A DNA stretch of 7,777 nt from contig PCCT01000095.1 of NCBI GenBank assembly GCA_002731985.1, forward strand, positions 1 to 7,777, read 5' to 3'. Every line of letters begins with the position of its first letter. The first letter of the stretch is position 1. The notes beneath the pieces were generated by a model. It ran no database searches and was not told the origin of the DNA. It saw only the letters and a program-made list of their open reading frames with translations. A program made the position numbers and the translations under genes. The DNA is from Nitrospinota bacterium. Its GTDB lineage: Bacteria > Nitrospinota > Nitrospinia > Nitrospinales > VA-1. Below are positions 1 to 6,569 of the stretch, piece by piece.

Positions 1-1
1 A

Positions 2-865
2 AGTCTGCGCGAAATAGGGCAGGAAAGGGCTATTACCCGGTTGGGCGAGGGGATGGATACGGAGAAACGTCTGCTGGACCACAGGATGGATAATACGATT
101 TCTGTGCTGGCCGGGTTTCGTAGCAAGTGTAAGGAGTTTGAGCCGGTAACGATTCGGGCAGTCGCTACCAGCGCGGTGAGGGAAGCCAGCAACCGTGAAG
201 AGTTTGTTCGGCGTGCGAAGGAAGGGGCGGGGATAGAGATCGAAGTGATTCCCTGGGAACAAGAAGCGGGTTTGATGATAGAGGGGGTGTTGTGGAAACT
301 GCCGGGCGCGGAAAAGCAGGTTCTCGCATTTGACATTGGCGGCGGTAGCACCGAGTTTATCCTGGCCCGGGACAGGGGAATTGTATCTTCAGCTGGAACG
401 TTACTGGGTACGGTGCGGCTCACAGAGAAGTTTATTTCTCTGCATCCGATTGAAGAAAATGAATCCCGCGCATTGACAGCGCATCTGAGAAGCGAATTGA
501 AAAAGGTTAAGGAAAAGCTCGCTGACTTTTTACCTGAAATGCTGGTAGGGACTGCGGGCACTGTGACTACCCTGGCCGCCATTGATGGTGATGTGTGTCC
601 CTACGATCCTGAAAAAATCCACGGGACCACCCTCAGCAGGAGCCGGGTTGAGGAGATTCTGGAGGATTTAAAAGGGAAATCTCTCGATGAGCGTGTAGCA
701 ATGAGAACGATGGAAAAAGGGCGCGAGGATTTGATCATCGTCGGCGGCGTGCTGACACTGGAAACCATGCGCGCCTTCGATTGTGACCTGTTGACGATCA
801 GTGAATACGGCTTGCGGGAGGGAATTGTTCTGGATACTGTGAACCGGATGCGATTAGGAAAGTAA
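2..865 (+). CDS. Ppx/GppA family phosphatase (exopolyphosphatase or pppGpp phosphohydrolase), 5'-truncated by the window edge
   Basis: The reading frame is open from base 2 and already encodes conserved family sequence (SLREIGQERAITRLGEGMD), so the gene starts upstream; the TTG at 41 is not a credible start. Only the first few tens of residues, including the first phosphate-binding motif of the ASKHA fold, should be missing. Visible family landmarks are the RAVATSAVREASN segment (about 157-195), the second phosphate loop DIGGGSTE (332-355), the adenosine-type motif GTAGTVTT (548-571), the IHGTTLSR segment (about 617-640) and the C-terminal ISEYGLREG signature. The usual GEEEARLI-like catalytic segment reads WEQEAGLM here, keeping acidic residues but losing the Arg. 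The protein ends right after the ASKHA core, so it is the short form of about 300 residues without the C-terminal HD-like domain of E. coli Ppx and GppA. Family members cleave polyphosphate or convert pppGpp to ppGpp in the cytoplasm; sequence alone does not decide between the two. Confidence 0.93.
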   Translation, partial: SLREIGQERAITRLGEGMDTEKRLLDHRMDNTISVLAGFRSKCKEFEPVTIRAVATSAVREASNREEFVRRAKEGAGIEIEVIPWEQEAGLMIEGVLWKLPGAEKQVLAFDIGGGSTEFILARDRGIVSSAGTLLGTVRLTEKFISLHPIEENESRALTAHLRSELKKVKEKLADFLPEMLVGTAGTVTTLAAIDGDVCPYDPEKIHGTTLSRSRVEEILEDLKGKSLDERVAMRTMEKGREDLIIVGGVLTLETMRAFDCDLLTISEYGLREGIVLDTVNRMRLGK

Positions 866-872
866 TTCCCCT

Positions 873-898
873 CGTTCCCATGCTCTAGCGTGGGAACG
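873..898. repeat. REP-like palindrome, possibly also the transcription terminator of the Ppx/GppA gene
   Basis: CGTTCCCATGC (873-883) and GCGTGGGAACG (888-898) form an 11-bp stem, with one T-G pair (881/890), around a TCTA tetraloop. It starts 7 bases after the phosphatase stop codon. The arm CGTTCCCACGC/GCGTGGGAACG resembles palindromes that occur as dispersed intergenic repeats in many bacterial genomes; that resemblance is from memory. There is no T-run after the stem, so as a terminator it would be non-canonical. It could equally protect the 3' end of the mRNA or be a REP-type element mobilised in trans. Confidence 0.6.
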
Positions 899-927
899 TA
901 TAGGGCAGCTACAAATGTGAGGAGGCA

Positions 928-1002
928 AAGCACCCCTTTGGGGCACGGGCAATCCAGAAGCCTGAATCGCGTGAAGTGCTTAGTGCCCGTGCAACATTCA
1001 GG
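928..1002. repeat. Cluster of interleaved inverted repeats with pseudoknot-compatible topology
   Basis: The gap before ilvB holds several paired segments: GCACGGGCA (943-951) with TGCCCGTGC (984-992), CCTGAAT (961-967) with ATTCAGG (996-1002), AAGCAC (928-933) with GTGCTT (976-981), and the small hairpin CCCC-TTT-GGGG (933-943). The 9-bp and 7-bp pairs are in the order A-B-A'-B', so they could coexist only as a pseudoknot. A TTTTTT run follows at about 1012-1017. No protein-coding signal is seen. It may be a structured leader or small RNA, or a degenerate repeat element; I do not recognise a known riboswitch consensus. Confidence 0.4.
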
Positions 1003-1027
1003 TTGGCCGTATTTTTTATGATAGAAT

Positions 1028-1056
1028 TTGACATGATTATTCATTTAAGTTATGGT
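1028..1056 (+). promoter_or_regulatory. Predicted sigma70-type promoter of ilvB
   Basis: A perfect -35 box TTGACA (1028-1033) is followed by a 17-bp spacer and the -10 box TATGGT (1051-1056, four of six consensus bases). The expected transcription start, about 1062-1065, is only a few bases before the ATG at 1069. The transcript would therefore have almost no leader, which fits the absence of a Shine-Dalgarno sequence there. If this promoter is the main one, the inverted repeats at 928-1002 are not part of the ilvB mRNA. Confidence 0.55.
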
Positions 1057-1068
1057 TTTCGTTGACCT

Positions 1069-2874
1069 ATGACAATAAAAAAAGCTAAATCAAAAAGGAA
1101 AAATCTGGTTGCGTTGAAGAATGAAAAAACGCCTTCGGGTCGCCCCATGAAGGGCCGGGATATTATCGTTAAGGCACTGGAAAATGAAGGTGTCCAAGTA
1201 ATCTTCGGCTACCCGGGTGGTACCTCAATGGAAATCCATCAGGGACTTACGTTGAGCAAACAGATTCGCATGGTACTCCCTCGCCACGAGCAAGGGGGAG
1301 CGTTTGCGGCTGGAGGCTACGCGCGTAGCACCGGCGAGGTCGGGGTGTGCATGGCGACTTCGGGTCCGGGCGCGACCAACCTTCTTACTGGAATCATGGA
1401 TGCGAAGATGGATTCAATTCCTCTGATCGTCATTACGGGTCAGGTTCCTTCCACCATGTTGGGAAGCGACGCCTTCCAGGAAACGGATATCGTCGGCGCT
1501 ACTTTCCCCATGGTCAAGCACAGTTACCTAGTGCAGAATATTACCGATATTCCCCAAATCATTCATGAGGCGTTCGAAATAGCCAAGTCGGGTCGGCCCG
1601 GCCCGGTTATTGTCGATATTCCAAAAAATATTCAACAGCAGGAGGCGGTTCCAGACTTCAAGGTGAAGTTTGATTGTCCCGGTTATAAACCGAACCTCAC
1701 GCCTTCCATGATGCAGATTAAGAAAGCCATTCATGCTATCAAGGAAGCAAAGTGTCCTGTCATATATGCTGGAGGTGGAATCATTTCCGCTCACGCGTCG
1801 GAAGAGTTGAGGACCTTTGTAAAAAAAACGGGAATTCCCATCACAACGACGGTTATGGGGTTGGGGTCTTACCCTTCGACGGACAAGTTATCGCTCAGGA
1901 TGCTTGGAATGCATGGCGCGATTTACGCGAACATAGCTATGAATCACGCCGATCTTATTATTGCGCTGGGTGTTCGTTTCGATGATCGTGTGACAGGTAA
2001 GTTGTCGGAGTTTTGCAAAGGGGCCAAATTCATCCAGGTGGATATAGATGCCTCTGAGATAAATAAAAATATCGCGATTGAAATTCCCATTCAGGGTGAT
2101 GTGAGGCAGGCGCTCAAAATGTTGAATGACAGAGTTGAGCCTAAAAAGGAAATTGGTCCCTGGATCAAGAAGGTGAATAAGTGGAAAAAAGATTTTCCTC
2201 TCAAGTACGACTTACATAAGAGTGATATTGTTCCTCAGCATTTGATTACAGAAATGAGGAAACTGGCAGACAAGGACGCAATCGTGTCGGTTGGTGTTGG
2301 CCAGCATCAGATGTGGACAGCTCAGTTCTGGGATTTTAATGAACCCTTACGGTGGCTGTGTTCTTCAGGGCTTGGTGCGATGGGATTTGGTTTGCCTGCG
2401 GCCATGGGCGCCCAGGTGGCTCACCCAAACAGGCAGGTCATCAATATTGAAGGCGACGGTAGTTTCTTGATGAATATTCAGGAATTACAAACGCTCCATA
2501 TCGAAAAGATTCCGGTGAAAAACGTGGTGCTGAACAATGCGCACCTTGGAATGGTAGCGCAGTGGGAGGACAGGTTTTATAAATCGCTTCGCGGGCATAC
2601 GTATCTGGGAGACGCGAATTTTGCGGAAATCGCCCATGCGTTTGGTGTTAAATCGGAATGTATTCGTAAGCCCGGGGAAATATTGCCTGCGCTTAAACGT
2701 ATGCTGAAGCACAAGGGTCCTTACGTTCTGGATGTTAAATACCCTTACAACGATAAGTCCCACGGGCATGTTATGCCAATGATTCCATCAAACCATACCT
2801 ATCTGGATACGTTCATTGACGAAAAGCATACTTTGAGGGAATACTGGAAGAAGAAGGGGATCATTAAAGAATAG
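1069..2874 (+). CDS. ilvB: Acetolactate synthase (acetohydroxyacid synthase), large catalytic subunit
   Basis: This ThDP-dependent enzyme condenses pyruvate with pyruvate or 2-ketobutyrate, the first common step of valine, leucine and isoleucine synthesis. All three domains are present in 601 residues. The N-terminal domain has GYPGG (47-51) and the catalytic Glu in RHEQG (E74); the central FAD-type domain has [11 protein letters not shown]; the ThDP domain has GDGSF (462-466), with D463, N490 and H492 as the expected Mg/ThDP ligands, and the active-site Trp in QWEDRFYK (W499). It reads closer to plant chloroplast enzymes than to E. coli IlvB/IlvI, for example [14 protein letters not shown] and QWEDRFYK. 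Residues 1-26 are a Lys-rich extension; the family homology begins near M27 (base 1147), so that ATG is an alternative start, though neither has a Shine-Dalgarno sequence. The last 20 residues or so also extend past the usual end. No regulatory subunit gene (ilvN) or ilvC lies next to it; it has its own promoter and terminator. Confidence 0.97.
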   Translation: [601 protein letters not shown]

Positions 2875-2923
2875 CGTCCCGCTTTTGTTGATCGTTCCGT
2901 TTACTATCTCTAGGTAATTGTGC

Positions 2924-2953
2924 CGCCCCGTAGCCGGGGCGTTTTTGTTTTTT
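2924..2953 (+). terminator. Rho-independent terminator after ilvB
   Basis: A GC-rich stem CGCCCCG (2924-2930) / CGGGGCG (2935-2941) closes a TAGC tetraloop and is followed directly by TTTTTGTTTTTT (2942-2953). The 7-bp perfect stem with a long T-tract is a textbook intrinsic terminator. It lies 49 bases after the ilvB stop and separates ilvB from the glycosyltransferase. Confidence 0.93.
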
Positions 2954-2991
2954 CTTAGCCGTATCCATATCATAAATTCAGCGTGTTTTTC

Positions 2992-4662
2992 ATGACAAAA
3001 GAACCTGCTTCCAGGTATCTGTTGGTCGGACCCAGTCTGTTGGCTTTTTTCCTGTTCCTGTGGCCAGTGGGTCATTCCGATTTGTCGAAGAGGGAAGCTC
3101 GAGAAGGGATTCCCGTTGTTCATATGGACAGAGGGGCCAGTTTGTGGGTTCCGAGAATCAATGATGAGCGTGTACGCACCAAGCCGCCGTTATTTTACTG
3201 GGCGGGCCTTGTTGCGTCTAAAGTGTTGGGAGGGGTGGACGAAATTTCCCTTCGCTTGCCTTCGGTTTTTGCGGGAACGGCAACGGTATTTTTGACCACG
3301 CTTCTCGGGTTCAGCTTGTTTTCTCCCGTGGTGGGATGCATGTCGGGTCTTATTCTGGCAACCAGTTGGCGTTATGCTTATCTGGCTTCGCATGCGCGAA
3401 TAGATATGTTGTTCGTTTTTTTCATTACCCTGGCGTTTGTGGGTTTTTGGAAAATGATTAAGGCGGAGGATGGTGATACGAAAAAACGCGCTGGTATCTG
3501 CGTTGCGGTAGCTCTTGGTCTGGCGATTCTTACCAAGGGTCCGCTGGGAATAATATTTCCGTTGCTGGCCTGGTTTGTATTTACCTGGAGGGTAGGGCAG
3601 AAGGCCATTCCATGGTTGAGACTTATTGTTATTCCTCTAGGAATAGTCGGTGTGTGGCTGGTACTGGCATGGACAGTGGGCGGTGAGGAGTTTCAGTCCA
3701 TGATCTATCAGGAAACGGTTGGCAGAGTGGCCGGCAGTGAATCGATCCAAATTCACCATAAACCGTTTTACTATTATGTGCCGCAGATGTTTTTGGGGAT
3801 GGCTCCATGGAGCTTGTTTCTTCCCGTAGTGTTGTGGAGCGGATTTAAAAAGCACCGAAAAGATATTCAATGGTTGTATCTCGCCATAGCATGGGTTGCG
3901 CTTTTTATTTTCCTTTCGTTCTTTAGTGGTAAGCGAGGGGATTATTTATTACCGCTTTATCCCATGGCCGCTCTCATGATCGGATATTTTTTCTCAGAGT
4001 CATTGTCCGACTCCAGTTCGCGTTTTTCCGTGGGCCAGTCATTTCCTGTATGGATGCTTGCTGGATTGATAGGTGTTATCGCTTTTATATTAATTGTTCC
4101 GGTGCTGATAAATATTGAGCCCGATATCCATTTGGCATTTCTAAATTCACGGGATCGCTATACGATAAACCTTTTATTACTGCATGACCTTCCTTCGCGC
4201 CGAATTCTTGCGATGGGAGCGGTGATTATGGTATTTTTCGCTGTGGGGTTGATTCTGGCTCTCAGGGAAAGATCCATTTTGAAAGTATGGGTCCTTACCT
4301 CAGGCTGGACGATTTTCGTTTTGTTGCTTGCGCACGGTCCTGTCGCGAAAGTAATTAATGGGTATTCTTCTTTAAAGCCTTTCGCGGAGCAGGTGAAAAA
4401 GGCGGCTCCTTCAGGTCTGGCGCATTTTGGTGAGCCCAGAGAAGATCTGCTGTATTACCTGAATAGACCTGTCCAAGAAGCGCATGAAGCGAAAGATATA
4501 GAAAGTATAATTAATAATGCTGAGACCTTGCTTCTTGTTAAAGGGTCGCAAAGCGGTCCATTATTGGAGAAGTATTCAGGTTTGCGGGTGGTTCTTGAAA
4601 CAAAAGACATGTTCCGTCAGTACCAACTGCTTGGCCCTGTTTCGGTTTCGGCAAAATATTGA
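2992..4662 (+). CDS. ArnT/PMT-like integral-membrane glycosyltransferase (GT-C fold, PMT_2 type)
   Basis: Proteins of this type move a sugar from a polyprenyl-phosphate carrier to lipid A, another lipid or a protein on the periplasmic side of the inner membrane. Landmarks are a first helix (about 9-27), then a periplasmic loop with REAREG (34-39), WVPRIN (52-57) and the KPPLFYW signature (64-70); R136 and D138 in SHARIDM; LTKGP (180-184); FYYYVPQ...APWS (from 259); and RGDYLLPLYP (315-324). About a dozen hydrophobic segments follow the ArnT pattern, ending in a soluble tail of roughly 100 residues. The loop acidic residues D30 and E35 are candidates for the catalytic acid; the usual D-E-x-R order is altered to SKREAR. 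ATG 2992 is chosen over GTG 2983, three codons upstream in the same frame; neither has a clear Shine-Dalgarno sequence. It is the first gene of a likely two-gene unit with the membrane protein 22 bases downstream. Donor sugar and acceptor cannot be read from the sequence. Confidence 0.88.
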   Translation: MTKEPASRYLLVGPSLLAFFLFLWPVGHSDLSKREAREGIPVVHMDRGASLWVPRINDERVRTKPPLFYWAGLVASKVLGGVDEISLRLPSVFAGTATVFLTTLLGFSLFSPVVGCMSGLILATSWRYAYLASHARIDMLFVFFITLAFVGFWKMIKAEDGDTKKRAGICVAVALGLAILTKGPLGIIFPLLAWFVFTWRVGQKAIPWLRLIVIPLGIVGVWLVLAWTVGGEEFQSMIYQETVGRVAGSESIQIHHKPFYYYVPQMFLGMAPWSLFLPVVLWSGFKKHRKDIQWLYLAIAWVALFIFLSFFSGKRGDYLLPLYPMAALMIGYFFSESLSDSSSRFSVGQSFPVWMLAGLIGVIAFILIVPVLINIEPDIHLAFLNSRDRYTINLLLLHDLPSRRILAMGAVIMVFFAVGLILALRERSILKVWVLTSGWTIFVLLLAHGPVAKVINGYSSLKPFAEQVKKAAPSGLAHFGEPREDLLYYLNRPVQEAHEAKDIESIINNAETLLLVKGSQSGPLLEKYSGLRVVLETKDMFRQYQLLGPVSVSAKY

Positions 4663-4684
4663 ACAATAATTCTGTCTGGTTCTA

Positions 4685-5572
4685 TTGATTTTCTGGAAAA
4701 AAAATATCGAGTTGTTCCTACGGGCATTCATAGTGCTTGACGGTCTGGTGATGCTGGTCATTTTTCTGAATACCCAGTTCGGGATCGAGTTCCCCTTTCC
4801 CATGCCAGGGCGAAAACTAAATAATCCACTGGCGTTTTTACTTATCGCTTTATTTTTAATCGGTTACTTGAATCCTGTTTTTCGTGAGCAATGGTTGGGT
4901 CGACTCAAAGCCGGCATTTTGGAGAGTCCTTCCCGACTTTATATTTTTGGCGGATTGGTCCTTATTGAAATTTTTTTGCAGGTTATGTGGAATCTTTATC
5001 CGGAGGACTTTCATTGGAACCTCAATGCTGAACAAGGATACGGCACGCACTTTTCTACCATTCAGTTGTACATACTGGGAATGTTTGTCTTGATAATTGG
5101 TATGGAAAAGCACGAAAAGGAAGGATTGTTAAAAAAAGTCTGGCCATGGTATCTGGTGGCAGGCATGTATTTCTTTATCGGTCTGGATGATTGTGTTGCA
5201 ATTCATGAAAACTTTATCAAGTGGTCCCAGCAGGTTGCTCCCGGGGCGGATGCGTTTCATTTTATTCATGAATGGCTTTGGTTTTACGGACCGTTCATGC
5301 TGGCGGCAGCGGCATTCCTCATGCGTTTTTTCTGGGTGGAATTTCGCCAAAACAAAGCGGTTCTTTGTATTATGTTTCTTGCTCTTATGATGTGGTTGGG
5401 CGTGTTGGTTATGGAGGGGGTTGCGAAAAACCTTATTGATCCATACTCTCTCGAAGGAAGCCGTATCGGGATCGCTGTGGAGGAAGGTTTAGAGATGTTT
5501 GGCGCAACACTGTTCCTGTTCGGATTCAGCATGTTTTACAGAACCAACAGGCCCCACTCGGTGGGGAAATGA
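4685..5572 (+). CDS. Uncharacterised multi-pass membrane protein with conserved Asp/Glu/His motifs
   Basis: I recognise the pattern as a recurring bacterial hypothetical membrane protein but know no function for it. About eight hydrophobic helices are visible, near residues 11-29, 48-62, 85-101, 125-140, 153-168, 195-216, 225-243 and 262-284. Polar residues that look constrained sit at helix ends or inside them: AEQGYGTHFS (115-124), GLDDCVAIHE (166-175; D168, D169, H174, E175), HEWLWFYGP (195-203), VMEGVAK (242-248; E244) and VEEGLEMFG (265-273; E266, E267, E270). Such a set could bind a metal or act as an intramembrane catalytic or proton site, but that is inference. The start is uncertain: there is no ATG near the N-terminus, an in-frame stop lies at 4667, and TTG 4685 is the best candidate, with CTG 4676 and GTG 4733 as alternatives. 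It follows the glycosyltransferase by 22 bases, suggesting co-transcription and an envelope role. Confidence 0.8.
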   Translation: MIFWKKNIELFLRAFIVLDGLVMLVIFLNTQFGIEFPFPMPGRKLNNPLAFLLIALFLIGYLNPVFREQWLGRLKAGILESPSRLYIFGGLVLIEIFLQVMWNLYPEDFHWNLNAEQGYGTHFSTIQLYILGMFVLIIGMEKHEKEGLLKKVWPWYLVAGMYFFIGLDDCVAIHENFIKWSQQVAPGADAFHFIHEWLWFYGPFMLAAAAFLMRFFWVEFRQNKAVLCIMFLALMMWLGVLVMEGVAKNLIDPYSLEGSRIGIAVEEGLEMFGATLFLFGFSMFYRTNRPHSVGK

Positions 5573-5612
5573 TCTGTAATAAATTATCGGTACCGCAGGT
5601 TTAAGTTGAGAT

Positions 5613-5662
5613 ACCTGATTAAGGTATCGTTGCAGGTACTGCACCCAATAGTCAGGTTTTTT
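5613..5662 (+). terminator. Possible terminator of the glycosyltransferase/membrane-protein unit
   Basis: ACCTGATTA (5613-5621) pairs with TAGTCAGGT (5649-5657) in a 9-bp stem with one T-G pair, immediately followed by a T-run that begins with the last stem base (5657-5662). The large loop contains a second small hairpin, TGCAG-GTA-CTGCA (5631-5643). A competing pair GATACC/GGTATC (5610-5615/5623-5628) is also possible. The T-run lies inside the last codons of the convergent minus-strand hydrolase gene. The unusual size makes this a moderate call. Confidence 0.4.
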
Positions 5663-6569
5663 GTTTGGTGCTGTATTCCAGCCATGCACGTTCAATATTT
5701 CCCTCGATCCATTCCAGTTTTTTCCAGCTCTTGTATTTTTCCCGCAGGATAGGTGCGACCGCTTCCTGAGTTTCTTTAAGAGATTTGTTGTTGTTCAACT
5801 GTTCGAGAACGAGTCCTTTCAGGTTTATCAGGTAATGTTTCATCGCAATGACGGTAGGCCTTCCGCCTATAGCTCCATGCCCGGGGATGACCGTTTCGTT
5901 TTTAAGCAGTTCCATATAGTTCAATGATTCGATCCACTCGTCGATATAAGCGTCGCCCATGTAAGGGATTTTTTCGTTGAATATCAGGTCGCCGGAAATT
6001 ATGGTACGCAGTTGATCAATGTAGATGATCGTATCCCCGTCAGTGTGACCTTTCCCGTGATACAACAATTGCAATCGGTATCCGCCGAGCCAGATTTCCA
6101 TTTCTTTTTCGTAAGTAACATTAGGTGGGGTGACTTCCACCTCGTCCATTCCCGGTATTTTGAATGTTTTGAAGAGGGATAAATGGTCTTGTCCAGAATT
6201 GATAAGCGTATTGCGAACATTTTTATGCGCGATAATGGTCTTGCTATCTTTGAAAACCTGATTACCGAAGGTGTGGTCGCCGTGGTAGTGGGTGTTGATC
6301 GTATAAACGATAGGCAGGTCGGTTCGCTTTCGAATTTCCGCCAGTACTTTTCTGGCTTCTGCGGGAGTGGGCCTAGTATCTATTACAATGACCCCTTCCG
6401 TGGTGATGATAAAGGTCGTGTTCGAGTCGACTCCATCGCCGTCAATAGTAGTGAATACGTTCTTCAATACTTCAATAGTTTTTGACTCGCCAGCGAAGGC
6501 CGCAGGTCCTGACAAAATAAGGAGTAGAGACAATATGAGGATAGTGGAGTGGATCCCTGCTTTAAACAT
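5652..6569 (-). CDS. Exported metallo-beta-lactamase-fold metallo-hydrolase
   Basis: A binuclear metal hydrolase of the MBL superfamily, probably periplasmic. Residues 1-26 are a Sec signal peptide: basic start, a LILSLLLILS core and an AFA cleavage site before GES. The metal ligands are all visible: H94, H96, D98 and H99 in THYHGDH, H175 in GKGHTDGD, the bridging D194 in SGD, and H231 in PGHG. This glyoxalase-II-like set (Asp at the fourth position rather than the Cys of B1 beta-lactamases) indicates a general hydrolase, and the surroundings resemble the SoxH-like exported branch; the substrate is unknown. A Shine-Dalgarno AAAGGT (minus strand, 6581-6576) sits 6 bases before the ATG, the clearest ribosome site in the window. 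At 305 residues it is full length. The gene is convergent with the membrane-protein unit, whose probable terminator overlaps its 3' end, and divergent from sspB. Confidence 0.93.
   Translation of the reverse strand: MFKAGIHSTILILSLLLILSGPAAFAGESKTIEVLKNVFTTIDGDGVDSNTTFIITTEGVIVIDTRPTPAEARKVLAEIRKRTDLPIVYTINTHYHGDHTFGNQVFKDSKTIIAHKNVRNTLINSGQDHLSLFKTFKIPGMDEVEVTPPNVTYEKEMEIWLGGYRLQLLYHGKGHTDGDTIIYIDQLRTIISGDLIFNEKIPYMGDAYIDEWIESLNYMELLKNETVIPGHGAIGGRPTVIAMKHYLINLKGLVLEQLNNNKSLKETQEAVAPILREKYKSWKKLEWIEGNIERAWLEYSTKQKT

Noticed and set aside
928..1002. The interleaved repeats as a CRISPR array
   Set aside because: They are inverted pairs of different short sequences, not regularly spaced direct repeats with spacers.
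601..1044. 147-residue minus-strand open frame
   Set aside because: Mostly antisense to the Ppx/GppA gene and then runs through the palindromes in the gap; no domain or ribosome site, composition typical of a shadow frame.
1033..1065. Ten-codon ORF (MIIHLSYGFR) just before ilvB, considered as an attenuation leader peptide
   Set aside because: Only two Ile and one Leu codons, no ribosome site, and it overlaps the predicted -35/-10 promoter, so it would not be transcribed from it.
5552..5566. CCCCAC-TCG-GTGGGG hairpin at the end of the membrane protein gene, considered as a terminator
   Set aside because: It overlaps the last sense codons and has no T-run on either strand; the stem at 5613-5657 is the better candidate.
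5652..6569. A true beta-lactamase (antibiotic resistance) call for the MBL-fold protein
   Set aside because: The metal ligand set with THYHGDH, SGD and PGHG is that of general glyoxalase-II-like hydrolases; nothing specific to B1 lactamases (such as the Cys ligand) is present.
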